Below are positions 1 to 7,956 of a DNA stretch of 64,000 nucleotides, in pieces (the stretch's first letter is position 1; every line of letters begins with the position of its first letter). The position numbers were made by a program, and so were the translations under genes. The DNA is from Paenibacillus sp. V4I3 (GTDB lineage Bacteria > Bacillota > Bacilli > Paenibacillales > NBRC-103111). Where the stretch lies: the NCBI RefSeq assembly GCF_030817215.1, contig NZ_JAUSZA010000001.1:6980501-7044500 (forward strand), in the 5' to 3' direction. The notes beneath the pieces are model-generated. The model ran no database searches and was not told the DNA's origin. It was given only the letters and a program-made list of their open reading frames with translations.

Positions 1-116
1 ATTTCCCTTTCCAAATCAACAATAACCCAAATTTCATAAATTTTTGCCACGATGTAACCTACAACTAAGCCAACAAGTCCACCTAAATAGTAATAGGGAT
101 GAATCCTTTCTGCCAT
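1..116 (-). CDS. Partial small membrane protein (N-terminus)
   Basis: An ATG at 116 reads leftwards as MAERIHPYYYLGGLVGLVVG and on to the window edge without a stop, so only the first 38 residues are visible. A GAAGGTG ribosome binding site lies a few bases upstream. A glycine-rich hydrophobic stretch at about residues 10-25 looks like a transmembrane segment. No family is recognised and the remainder lies outside the window. Confidence 0.5.
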   Translation of the reverse strand, partial: MAERIHPYYYLGGLVGLVVGYIVAKIYEIWVIVDLERE

Positions 117-355
117 TGAGCACCTTCTTCCCAAAGATTGGTTAAATAGATAAATTCTCCGTCAGTTCTTTTCCTCATACTACCACAATTGGAACTAAAC
201 TGCCCGTTAGCGGAATAGGCCACCGAATTTATCACCGGCAGCCTGCTAGATCTTGTTTTGAAGCTATCGTATCCATTAGAATTCCTGTAGATGGATTATT
301 TTCGGCTTTGTAAAAAAACGAGCGCCTCAGTACGATGGAAGTACACAACGGGTCA

Positions 356-1760
356 AAAGCCCTTTAATCCCATCGTCCTGGAGGTCGCTCTACTATGAAT
401 TTTAAATCCCATTCTAAGCAAAATCAACTCATTGAAAACATTACCTCATAGCATCTTGTTGTAGGTGTGGACATCGCACAAGAAGAAGTACATGTGGCTC
501 GTGCAATGAACTTTCGCGGTGTTGTCGTCGGTGAACCACTCTCTTTCTTTAATAACGAGGAAGGATTTAACTGTCTTTTACATTGGATTCAGAAGTTACA
601 GGCATCCTATCAATTTAGCGAAGCCATTATCGGTATGGAGCCGACCAGACATTACTGGTTAGCCTTATCACGCTGGCTATTCAACAATAAGTTCCAAGCA
701 GTGCTAGTAAACCCATATCTGGTTAAAAAAAACAAAGAAAACCGAGATAATACCCGTTCCAAAAGTGATATAAAAGATGCCTTAGTCATCGCAGATATGA
801 TCAAAAATGGGTACTACTCATGGATTCGTACCACAGCCGAAGAATTCGAGGAGCTGCGTGTTGTCTTGTCTAACCGTGATGCCATCGTTAAGCGTTTGGT
901 TAGCACCGTAAATCAGTTACACCGCTGGGTCGATCTTGTTTTCCCAGAAATGCGACAAGTATATAAACACCTTACCTGCACGGGAGCTATAGCAACACTT
1001 CGCCTGTTTCCAACGCCATCCGAGCTTCGTAACATGCAGCCACAAGATGTCATTGACGGTTGGCGGACGCTAATGAAACGGCATTCTGGAAAGCGAAGAG
1101 CACATATGCTTGTGGCTCTAGCAAGTTCCTCGGTAGGCTCTACTCAGGCTCATAAAGCCTATAAATTGCATTTGAAGCAACTGCTCGAAGAATACGACTT
1201 AGCTACTATTCAGCTGCAAGCCGTGGAACAAGAAGTCATTGCTGTGCTTCATCGCATTCCTTATGCCAAGCAGATGCTTGCCATTAAAGGGATTAACGCC
1301 ATTTCATTAGCTGGTATTTTAGGAGAATCCGGGGATTTAAGCGGCTTTGCTCATGGTAACGCCTTGCTTCGTCATGCAGGGCTTAACCTTACGGAAGCTA
1401 GTTCGGGGAAGTGGCGAGGACAAATCGTTCTTTCAAAGCGCGGTAGATCTCGGCTCCGAAGGTTCTTGTTTATGGCAACCATGAGTTTGTTGATGAACAA
1501 CAGTGAGTTTAAAACGATGCATAAACATAATGTCAGCATGAAGAAGATGAAAAAGATGAAATCTGACATGAAACTCTGTGGTAAACTTGCACGCATTTTA
1601 GTTGGAATGGCACGAAACGGATCCACCTATATTGCTCAAAAAACATTACCATTAACACAAGCTGCGTAAGATTGTAGTCACCGTCATGCACGTAAATTGG
1701 CTTATTCGCAGGATTTCAAAGAAAGCACGGAGTACCGGATGCATTAAGCAAAAGGGCTTT
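356..1760. repeat. Candidate subterminal inverted repeats of the IS
   Basis: AAAGCCCTTT at 356-365 is exactly the reverse complement of AAAGGGCTTT at 1751-1760. The left copy lies 30 bp before the transposase start and the right copy about 80 bp after its stop. Subterminal repeats of this kind are known in the IS1111 subgroup; the assignment here is inference. Confidence 0.4.
395..1669 (+). pseudogene. IS110-family transposase with in-frame amber codon
   Basis: This is a DEDD/RNase H-like transposase (DEDD_Tnp_IS110) followed by a Transposase_20 domain. Visible motifs are VGVDIAQEE and GMEPTRHYW, an acidic SDIKDALVIAD stretch, and in the C-terminal domain SSGKWRGQ with the candidate catalytic serine. 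The natural start is the ATG at 395, placed after a GGAGG site at 380-384. However, codon 19 is TAG (449-451) where a glutamine CAG would fit (reading ...ENITS-stop-HLVVGVDIA...). The frame is otherwise open to 1669. Either a single C-to-T change inactivated the gene, or a GTG at 461 or 467 is used, which would trim the region before the first catalytic Asp. The domain assignment is secure; the functional state is uncertain. Confidence 0.8.
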
Positions 1761-2013
1761 GCCCCGTTCCGTTAGAAAGACCGGCCTCCACCCCTTGGAT
1801 AGGTGTGACGAAGGAATGAGAGGGCTTAGACCCGTTGAGATATGGGAGCGAAAACCTCCAAGGGCGGCGTGGAGAATGCGTGCAGTAGATGGAATAAATT
1901 GGGGCAGCTATCTCCCCCTCTATTCCCGCATGCCTTCATGTAGCCGAAGTCAATCTAACGTCCCCTTCTCTTCTAGACTCCTCCCACAATGGGATGAAAT
2001 CCTGCGAATAAGC
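1700..2013 (+). ncRNA. Structured 3' segment of the IS, bridge-RNA candidate
   Basis: The 19-mer GCTTATTCGCAGGATTTCA at 1700-1718 pairs perfectly with TGAAATCCTGCGAATAAGC at 1995-2013, closing a 314-nt segment directly downstream of the transposase. The right arm overlaps a smaller hairpin (GCGAATA 2004-2010 with TATTCGC 2017-2023). The enclosed sequence holds several short stems and no convincing gene. In IS1111-type elements the guide (bridge) RNA is encoded on the 3' side of the transposase, which makes this the obvious candidate. Expression and function are inferred only. Confidence 0.4.
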
Positions 2014-2030
2014 GAGTATTCGCGAGAAAA

Positions 2031-2408
2031 TTAAATCGTACCGAGGGAGCATAATGAGTGTAGAACTTGAATGGCTGACTGTTCATCTTCAAGAAAGAAA
2101 ACCTGTTCCCCTTTGTTGCATTCGTAAATAAAATCCTTAAGACTCTTATACACTTCCAAATTGCCTACAACCGCCAACTTTATATGATAGTTCACGTATT
2201 TCTGTAGAATATCACCCGCTAATCTTGTCTTTAATTCGAAAAAATCCTCCGTAATGTTGGATTGGCGAATAACGATCTTATAGCTATCATGATTAAATTT
2301 AATGGACGCCATTAAGTCCAAAGCATCCTGGACATTTCGGATTAATATATCGAAACTTTCTACAATGGCTACCTTAGAATCATTTTGCTGATCAACCCTT
2401 ATATTCAT
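2031..2408 (-). CDS. DUF4180 domain-containing protein
   Basis: The 125-residue product matches the DUF4180 pattern along its whole length: an N-terminal strand VAIVES, an ALDLMASIKF helix, then ELKTRLAGDILQKYVNYHIK and the conserved DFIYECNKGEQVFFLEDE near the C-terminus. The biochemical role of the family is unknown; it resembles a small alpha/beta fold. A GGGGAGA site precedes the ATG. Its stop codon lies only about 8 bp from the last hairpin of the IS110-type element, so the insertion may have replaced the native region downstream, but the protein looks complete. Confidence 0.75.
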   Translation of the reverse strand: MNIRVDQQNDSKVAIVESFDILIRNVQDALDLMASIKFNHDSYKIVIRQSNITEDFFELKTRLAGDILQKYVNYHIKLAVVGNLEVYKSLKDFIYECNKGEQVFFLEDEQSAIQVLHSLCSLGTI

Positions 2409-2643
2409 TATACGTCTCCCCTATACTATCGTAGATTTCTGTCCCATTGCTTTCAGCTTCACGGACATCGGTTCGGTAAGGTCTGTACCAGGTCAAGACT
2501 AAGTCACGTACCGTGATACGATCTGCAGAAGCCACACGGCTATAGTCGTACGTCTGTGACCGTTCATGTTCAGCAGCCGCTAGTGACTTTTCAGCTTGGG
2601 CTATCTTGGCGTTCAGTTTCTTCTTCTCAGTGGCAGATCTGTC
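2392..2643 (-). pseudogene. Coding-like frame, possible gene remnant
   Basis: Upstream of and slightly overlapping the DUF4180 start, one minus-strand frame is open for 83 codons and reads like protein: a charged helical part KLNAKIAQAEKSLAAAEHER followed by RVASADRITVRDLVLTWYRP. It has no plausible start near its beginning (an upstream TAA sits at 2644-2646) and ends inside the DUF4180 gene. It may be the C-terminal stump of a deleted gene. No family is recognised. Confidence 0.25.
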
Positions 2644-2663
2644 TTAAGGATGATAAAACCATA

Positions 2664-2699
2664 ATAAAAAAAGAGCCTCTAGAATCGCTTCTAGGGCTC
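2664..2699 (-). terminator. Rho-independent terminator
   Basis: On the minus strand the stem GAGCCCTAGAA / TTCTAGAGGCTC with a GCGA loop is followed directly by seven T residues. It lies 100 bp past the quinone oxidoreductase stop and should end that three-gene operon. Confidence 0.85.
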
Positions 2700-2800
2700 G
2701 TTTCGCATTTAGGTTTTTCCAAAACCAATACTTTTGCAGCGGTCTCCATAAAAGTGGCTTGTTTGGATAGTTCTCTATTTTTAAACCTAACCTCGCAGCT

Positions 2801-3739
2801 TCAAAATGAATTAACCTTGAGCAAAATTCTTCCTCGGCCATGTCTTGATTCACTTTTCTCATGAGCCTTCTTCGTTTCGCTTAATGGAAATATTGAATCA
2901 ATCTCTGCTTTTAATGTTCCGTTGGCAAGTAATTGAGCAATGACTTGCAAATCCTCGGAGGTTGGAAACTTCGAATTAAACTTAGCTGTGACTCCATACT
3001 GTTCGGCCTTTTCAGCAGATGGGGGCTGCGTCAAGGAGACCAGTTTTCCGCCACGTTTCAGAACAGACCATGATCGATCCTCATTATTTCCCCCAACCGA
3101 TTCGATGACTAAATCTACGTCCTTGACTTTCTCCTCAAATGGTGTGGTCGTGTAATCAATGACCAGGTCCGCACCCAATGACTTTACAAAATCCAGATTG
3201 GCGGTTGAGGCAGTAGCAATAACCTTAGCGCCTTTCCACTTAGCCAACTGTACAGCAAATTGTCCTACGCCGCCAGCGGCAGCGTGAATGAGTACCGTTT
3301 GACCTGCTTCTAATTCGCCTTCCGAAAATAATACCTTCCAAGCCGATTCTGCACCGCCTTTAATAGTTGCCGCATCCTCAAAGTTCAAGTTTTCCGGCAT
3401 GTGAACCAAATCATTTGCCGGGGCAATGCCATATTCTGAGTAGCCTCCATTTACATTTCCAAAAACGCGATCGCCTTGCTGAAAACCGGTTACGCCTTCG
3501 CCGACGGCTTCAACGATACCCGAAACAGCTGTTCCAGGAGTATAAGGCAATGTTTTAATAAATATCTCTTTCAGCCAACCGTTACGGATCTTCCAGTCTA
3601 GAGGAATAGCTGCAGCGTAAGCAACTTTGACAAGAACTTCTCCAGCAAGCGGTTGAGGGCGTTTAATTTCTTCGAGTTTCAAAACATCCGGTCCGCCGTA
3701 CTTACCGACTTGAATAGCTTTCATTAAGGATTCAGTCAT
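2801..3739 (-). CDS. NADP-dependent oxidoreductase (zinc-free MDR / quinone oxidoreductase type)
   Basis: A 312-residue medium-chain dehydrogenase/reductase. The GroES-like N-terminal half contains GEVLVKVAYAAAIPLDWK and PYTPGTAVSGIVEAVG, and the Rossmann half has the cofactor loop HAAAGGVGQFAVQLAK at about residues 155-170. Zinc-ligand cysteines are absent, as in quinone reductases and enoyl reductases that reduce conjugated carbonyls with NADPH. The start at 3739 is preferred to an ATG 15 bp upstream because GGGAGA is well spaced for it. It is the last gene of an operon with the MarR regulator and the alkene reductase, which points to detoxification of quinones or electrophiles. Confidence 0.85.
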   Translation of the reverse strand: MTESLMKAIQVGKYGGPDVLKLEEIKRPQPLAGEVLVKVAYAAAIPLDWKIRNGWLKEIFIKTLPYTPGTAVSGIVEAVGEGVTGFQQGDRVFGNVNGGYSEYGIAPANDLVHMPENLNFEDAATIKGGAESAWKVLFSEGELEAGQTVLIHAAAGGVGQFAVQLAKWKGAKVIATASTANLDFVKSLGADLVIDYTTTPFEEKVKDVDLVIESVGGNNEDRSWSVLKRGGKLVSLTQPPSAEKAEQYGVTAKFNSKFPTSEDLQVIAQLLANGTLKAEIDSIFPLSETKKAHEKSESRHGRGRILLKVNSF

Positions 3740-3757
3740 TTGTATCTCTCCCAAAGA

Positions 3758-4243
3758 TTATTTTAAAGCAGTGTCTATTTGAGCAGCTACTTTTCTTGAT
3801 AAATTTATTAATAGTTCTTTTTCTTGTTCTGAAAGGTTCTCTATCGTGACTCTCTCCAGTATACTCCAAGCTTCTAGAACTTTAGATTCAAATCCACGAC
3901 CAGCCTCGGTAAGGGACACAATAGTAACTCGGCCATCTTCGTCTGAACGGTTGCGGGTAATCAATCCCGCCTCTTCCAGCCTGCGGACAGATTTTGCAAT
4001 GGTTGAGTGATCCAGACGCAAGGTCCTGCCAAGGGAGTTCTGCGACTGACCGTCCTGCTGGAACAGCTGCATGAGAATGATTTCTTGTCCCGGAAAGAGG
4101 CCAGTCTCGCGAATCAATTGGGAAGCCAGTGCGCGATGCGAACGCGCAAGAGCAAAGATCGAGAAGCTAATCGGAAATTGCTTCTCTGCGCCAAACTCTA
4201 CTTCGGGTAATTCATTATCGGGAAGTTTCTTTTCTCGTTTCAT
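3758..4243 (-). CDS. MarR-family transcriptional regulator
   Basis: A 161-residue winged-helix protein. After an N-terminal dimerisation helix come helix-turn-helix residues SLGRTLRLDHSTIAKSVRRL and the wing RNRSDEDGRVTIVSLTE. It contains no cysteine, so it is unlikely to be a thiol switch like YodB or OhrR; a ligand-responsive mode like that of MhqR is more likely. It sits between the alkene reductase and the oxidoreductase in one operon. The repeated palindromes upstream of this operon and of the pirin-MFS operon are the natural candidates for its binding sites. An in-frame TTG 12 bp upstream of the chosen ATG is an alternative start. Confidence 0.85.
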   Translation of the reverse strand: MKREKKLPDNELPEVEFGAEKQFPISFSIFALARSHRALASQLIRETGLFPGQEIILMQLFQQDGQSQNSLGRTLRLDHSTIAKSVRRLEEAGLITRNRSDEDGRVTIVSLTEAGRGFESKVLEAWSILERVTIENLSEQEKELLINLSRKVAAQIDTALK

Positions 4244-4260
4244 AGATATCCACAACTTTC

Positions 4261-5340
4261 TTAAGCTTTGTCCTGTTCAGCAAGCGTCGGATAATCGGTG
4301 TACCCTAGGCTGCCTCCTGCATAGAGCGTAGCACGTTCCGGTTCATTTAGCGAGGCACCGGCTTTAAATCGTTCAATGAAATCAGGATTAGCCAAAGCCC
4401 AAGACCCGATAGGCGCAATATCAGCAAGTCCTTCGTCGATGTCGATTGTAATATTTTCAAGCAGTCTGCCAGCACGGTTTACCAACAGAGCCGTTGGCCA
4501 TGCCGATCGGATTTTGCGCAAAAGATCTTCGTTTCCGACATGTACGATGTGAAGATATGCTAGATTTAGTGTTGCCAGCTCAGATACCAGGTATTCATAT
4601 AACTCAGTACCATTCGGACCTTCATCAAGACCACCCAACGGTACGCCAGGAGAGATGCGGAACCCTGTACGGTCTGCGCCGATTTCTTCCACCACTGCTT
4701 TTGCCACCTCTATGGCAAACCGGGCGCGGTTTTCAATGGACCCTCCGTATCCATCAGTCCGTATGTTCGCATTCTCCGCAATAAATTGTTGAATGAGATA
4801 TCCGTTCGCCCCATGAATCTCTACTCCGTCAGCACCCGCCTGAATGGCTGCGGCAGCTGCTTTGCGAAAATCCTCGACGGTTGCTTTGATATCTTCAATG
4901 CTCAACTCACGAGGAACTGGAATTTCCTGAAGTCCTGCTAAAGTATACATTTGAACATCAGGTGCAGGTGCAATTGCAGAAGGAGCAACAGGCTGCCGAT
5001 GATGAGGAGTGTTGTCCGGGTGTGACATACGACCCACATGCATCAATTGAATGAATAGATGACCGCCTGCATCATGTACTTGATTAGCGACTTCACGCCA
5101 CCCGGCAATGTGTGCATCTGTGTAAATGCCAGGGGTAAACAAATACCCTTGCCCATCATCAGATGGCTGCGTACCTTCGCTGATTAACAAACCCAATGAG
5201 GCGCGCTGCTTGTAATAAAGGGGTGTGAACTCTCCTGGTGTCCCGTCAGGCAGAGCCCGTCCCCGAGTCATTGGTGCCATTGCTAGACGATGAGAAAGCT
5301 CCATACGTCCAATTTTAATAGGATTCCATATTTTTTCCAT
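4261..5340 (-). CDS. Alkene reductase, Old Yellow Enzyme family
   Basis: A 359-residue FMN-dependent ene-reductase (NemA/OYE group). The N-terminus has NPIKIGRMELSHRLAMAPMTR, the substrate-binding pair appears in VEIHGANGYLIQQF (the OYE His/Asn motif, about residues 175-190), and TDGYGGSIENRARF is the family signature. It reduces activated C=C bonds of enones, quinones or nitro compounds using NAD(P)H. The start at 5340 follows CGAGGAG; an upstream in-frame ATG has no site. It is the first gene of the alkene reductase-MarR-oxidoreductase operon and is preceded by three operator-like palindromes. Confidence 0.9.
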   Translation of the reverse strand: MEKIWNPIKIGRMELSHRLAMAPMTRGRALPDGTPGEFTPLYYKQRASLGLLISEGTQPSDDGQGYLFTPGIYTDAHIAGWREVANQVHDAGGHLFIQLMHVGRMSHPDNTPHHRQPVAPSAIAPAPDVQMYTLAGLQEIPVPRELSIEDIKATVEDFRKAAAAAIQAGADGVEIHGANGYLIQQFIAENANIRTDGYGGSIENRARFAIEVAKAVVEEIGADRTGFRISPGVPLGGLDEGPNGTELYEYLVSELATLNLAYLHIVHVGNEDLLRKIRSAWPTALLVNRAGRLLENITIDIDEGLADIAPIGSWALANPDFIERFKAGASLNEPERATLYAGGSLGYTDYPTLAEQDKA

Positions 5341-5362
5341 TGCTAACACTCCTCGTAAATAA

Positions 5363-5436
5363 TATATTGCCGGCAACAAACTTTATGTGGTCGGCAACAT
5401 AAATATATCATAACTTTATGTGGTTGGCAACATATA
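5363..5436 (-). promoter_or_regulatory. Operator cluster for a MarR-type repressor
   Basis: Two near-identical imperfect palindromes, consensus TTATGTGGTNGGCAACATAA, occupy 5382-5403 and 5415-5436. A related shorter site (TTGCCGGCAAC) lies at 5368-5378, next to the alkene reductase start. The same motif recurs upstream of the pirin gene. Binding by the MarR protein encoded in the operon is inferred. Confidence 0.65.
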
Positions 5437-5516
5437 ATTGGATGTTAAGCGAATAATCTTATCGCTTCGGGGGAAAATTAATTCCGGTCATTGCGAGAAC
5501 CGTTAACGCCAATACC

Positions 5517-6662
5517 CTAATTAGCCGTCCGATATCTCAATAAACGGCTCACGAAGACTGTGAATATGAGCAAGGAGATCGCTACTGAAGCGGCAGCGAC
5601 AAGGAACAAGACCTGATACCCCGTGTATTGAGACACCCATCCGAGCATGATCGCGCCAAGCCCGATTCCCAGGTCAAATGCCGTCATGAAAGAAGCATTT
5701 GCTGCCCCTGCCCGGTTAGGATGTGCAAGGCTCAAGGTTGCTGATTGAAGAGCTGGTTGTGCTGAGCCGATTCCAATTCCAAATAAAACAGATGAAGCAA
5801 TCATGCCGTATAAACCATTTGACAAGCTTAATACCAGCAAGGCTGCAATTGTAACCGCAAGAGCCGGTACAACCACAAATACCTCGCCATAGCGATCTGA
5901 AAGTTTTCCCGTAATCGGCCGGATTACAGTAAGCGTTGCTGCGTAAACCAAAAAGAAAGTGCCTGGATTAACCTTGACCGATTCCGCAAAGAGCGGCAAA
6001 AATGTAATAATCCCGCCATAAGCGACGGCCATAAAAAAGATCACAGCCATGATGGATAAAACCGATTTTTCAATAAAATCGATTCGCCCTGCGGCAGCTT
6101 TCGGTTGAAACGGCGTTTTTGTCATAAATGCCAAAAGCATTGCTGCGGCAGAAAGGATCGTACCGAAAAGGAACAGGCCGTTGAAAGAATAGTTCCGCAG
6201 GACCCAGATTCCCAGCAATGGGCCAATCGCCATCGCCACGGTCATCGCCATACCAAACCAACCCATGCCTTCTCCACGGCGCGAGGGCGGAATAATGTCC
6301 GTAATCGCCGTTCCTACAGCTGTTGTGGAGAAAGCCCAGCTTGCTCCATGAAGCACCCGTAATGCCATCAAAACCACGATGCCGCCTACCCAGCCATATA
6401 AATACATCGACAAAGCAAAGAATAGCAGCCCCGAGACAATAAACGGACGCCTGCCGTACCGATCCAGCAATCCTCCGACAATCGGACGAAAAATAACGGC
6501 AGACAGCGTAAACATTCCCACGGCCAGTCCAATCTGCGATTCGCTACCGCCTAACTGTTTAATAAAAAGAGGCAGTGTCGGAACCAGCAAATAAAAACTG
6601 GTAAACAGAAAAAGCATTCCTATAGTCATAAGAAAAAATGGCTTTGTCCACAAGCGGTCCAT
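5517..6662 (-). CDS. MFS transporter (drug efflux type)
   Basis: A 381-residue major facilitator with about 12 transmembrane segments. The loop between helices 2 and 3 has the MFS signature GGLLDRYGRRPFIV, and its symmetric counterpart GKLSDRYGE appears in the second half. The start follows GGGGGGAGG inside the end of the pirin gene, with only 2 bp between the genes, so the two are co-transcribed. Because of the shared operator with the ene-reductase operon, it probably exports the toxic electrophile or its product; the substrate cannot be read from the sequence. Confidence 0.85.
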   Translation of the reverse strand: MDRLWTKPFFLMTIGMLFLFTSFYLLVPTLPLFIKQLGGSESQIGLAVGMFTLSAVIFRPIVGGLLDRYGRRPFIVSGLLFFALSMYLYGWVGGIVVLMALRVLHGASWAFSTTAVGTAITDIIPPSRRGEGMGWFGMAMTVAMAIGPLLGIWVLRNYSFNGLFLFGTILSAAAMLLAFMTKTPFQPKAAAGRIDFIEKSVLSIMAVIFFMAVAYGGIITFLPLFAESVKVNPGTFFLVYAATLTVIRPITGKLSDRYGEVFVVVPALAVTIAALLVLSLSNGLYGMIASSVLFGIGIGSAQPALQSATLSLAHPNRAGAANASFMTAFDLGIGLGAIMLGWVSQYTGYQVLFLVAAASVAISLLIFTVFVSRLLRYRTAN

Positions 6663-6664
6663 AA

Positions 6665-7408
6665 TTACCTCCCCCCGCTGATCGTACCTGATTTCGAGGC
6701 TGCTGCATTTAAATCCGACAAGAAAACGACGATTATCGCTTGACTTAAGGTTCTCATTATGGGCATTTCAAGTTCTGTAACCGTAAAAGCATCCCCTTTC
6801 TGAAGGGTAGTATTACCCACTTGAACCGTTCCGTTCATCACATATACAAAGGGGCTCATTCCTTCAGCAACGGGCACTTCAAGTTCTGCACCTGCATCCG
6901 CGTGGATATCGAATACCAGGACTTGATTACGAAATTTAAGAGGGGCATCGGAAGATTCCGGTCCAGCCACCAGCTGCCATGTGCCATTGGTATAATCAAC
7001 CGGACGATCGTAGAATTGAACACCCGGCGGTAAATCCTTATCTCTAGGCCTGACAAAAATTTGCAAACCTTCAAGGTCTTCGCCCGAATTCGTTTCTTCG
7101 TGGGAAAAGCCGCTTCCGGCATTCATCAACATTAAGCGTCTGCGTGTAATGTTCTCCGTAACACCGATTGAATCTTCATGAGTGACCTTGCCGCTGATAA
7201 GATAGGTCAGGATTTCATCGTTGAGGTGTTCATGCATAGGGACCATGTTATTTGCTCTAAGAGTGGCATGGTCAATAACGCTAAGCGGCCCGAAAGCAGG
7301 ATCAAATGCCGGTACCCCATATACCTTGCCTGGTCTCATACGTCTAATTTGAAAGGGGCCGCCTCTTCCCATTGTTGGACTTTGATGAGATTTTAATATT
7401 TTAATCAT
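6665..7408 (-). CDS. Pirin family protein
   Basis: A 247-residue bicupin. The N-terminal pirin domain has the metal-binding pattern PMHEHLNDEILTYLISG with a further HEE near residue 105; the C-terminal cupin is more divergent. Several bacterial pirins are quercetin dioxygenases or redox-linked cofactors, and the family is often found with ene-reductases and MFS exporters as here. The ATG at 7408 is favoured over one 18 bp upstream because AAGGAG is correctly spaced. It is first in a two-gene operon with the MFS exporter, behind two copies of the shared operator. Confidence 0.85.
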   Translation of the reverse strand: MIKILKSHQSPTMGRGGPFQIRRMRPGKVYGVPAFDPAFGPLSVIDHATLRANNMVPMHEHLNDEILTYLISGKVTHEDSIGVTENITRRRLMLMNAGSGFSHEETNSGEDLEGLQIFVRPRDKDLPPGVQFYDRPVDYTNGTWQLVAGPESSDAPLKFRNQVLVFDIHADAGAELEVPVAEGMSPFVYVMNGTVQVGNTTLQKGDAFTVTELEMPIMRTLSQAIIVVFLSDLNAAASKSGTISGGR

Positions 7409-7460
7409 AACTGTCCGCTCCTTCATGATTCTAATTGGAATTCAGTCCTAACAACCATAT

Positions 7461-7513
7461 TTTGTTGCCAGCCACGTAAATATAGCATAAATCAATGTGG
7501 TCGACAACATAAA
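7461..7513 (-). promoter_or_regulatory. Second operator pair of the same regulon
   Basis: Sites at 7461-7480 (TTTGTTGCCAGCCACGTAAA, the motif in reverse orientation) and 7492-7513 (AATGTGGTCGACAACATAAA core) match those upstream of the alkene reductase. They lie 55-105 bp before the pirin start, where a promoter is expected. Confidence 0.6.
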
Positions 7514-7567
7514 TTAACGTAAGTCATGCGCCCCATTCACATCACCACGTACTTCAGTGATGTTTAG

Positions 7568-7633
7568 AAGATCATTTCGTCTGTCCTATCTGCTGTTGAA
7601 TGGCTCAATATAATATTTGGTATAGTGGCATAG
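7568..7633 (+). pseudogene. C-terminal transposase-like remnant A
   Basis: The plus strand reads IISSVLSAVEWLNIIFGIVA-stop. A clear relative, SSVLSTVELINKMFGLTA-stop, occurs at 13100-13153, with changes mostly conservative or synonymous. Two independent stumps ending in the same way suggest an IS transposase C-terminus; the family is not identified. Confidence 0.35.
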
Positions 7634-7721
7634 TTAAATCACAATTTCTCGATATTTGCTATCCATTTATATTCTTGCACCACAACCATTTTGTTTCTGT
7701 TTCATCTTATGCTTCATACTG

Positions 7722-7797
7722 AGTGCCTCTTTTCGTATGTGGGTTTAGTTCTTGCCGGAACGTTTCCCAGTATACTAGAGGCGCTTTTTTCTTTAAA
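7722..7797 (+). terminator. Terminator-like stem without an associated gene
   Basis: AGTGCCTCT (7721-7729) can pair with AGAGGCGCT (about 7780-7788), which is followed by TTTTTTCTTT. It points rightwards but no plus-strand gene precedes it except the transposase stump at 7568-7633. The region 7427-7956 otherwise holds only the pirin operators and this stem. Confidence 0.4.
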
Positions 7798-7904
7798 AGC
7801 TCAAATTACTTCATTAAAGGAATGGCTCCTTTATAGTAATGTAAGTGCAAGCTGGAATAGCTAAATATCTTCACTATTTTCTCTGAACACCACGAACCGT
7901 TCAT

Positions 7905-7946
7905 TGAAAATAAAATAAACCGGAACCCCCTATTTGGAGTTCCGGT
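7905..7946 (-). terminator. Rho-independent terminator after ABC ATPase copy 1
   Basis: On the minus strand ACCGGAACTCC / GGGGGTTCCGGT with an AAATA loop is followed by TTATTTTATTTT. An almost identical terminator follows the second ATPase copy at 28750-28790. Confidence 0.85.
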
Positions 7947-7956
7947 CTCATAAACA

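Larger units (their letters stand above)
345..2024 (+). mobile_element. IS110-family element, IS1111-like layout
   Basis: The element has a single DEDD-type transposase, a short 5' non-coding end and a long (about 350 nt) 3' non-coding end. An inverted pair AAAGCCCTTT (356-365) / AAAGGGCTTT (1751-1760) brackets the transposase and could be the subterminal repeat typical of the IS1111 subgroup. IS110-family elements make no flanking target duplications and often lack true terminal repeats, so the exact ends given here are estimates. The right end probably lies in the hairpin region at 2000-2024, just before the DUF4180 gene. Confidence 0.6.

Noticed and set aside
1759..2034. Plus-strand 91-codon frame after the transposase
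   Set aside because: It lies entirely in the structured non-coding end of the IS, has no ribosome site and has non-protein-like composition.
2644..2862. Minus-strand 72-codon frame overlapping the oxidoreductase end
   Set aside because: It runs through the strong terminator at 2664-2699 and overlaps a real gene in another frame.
7640..7797. T-box or riboswitch leader
   Set aside because: There is a terminator-like stem but no specifier or aptamer structure, and no plus-strand gene follows.
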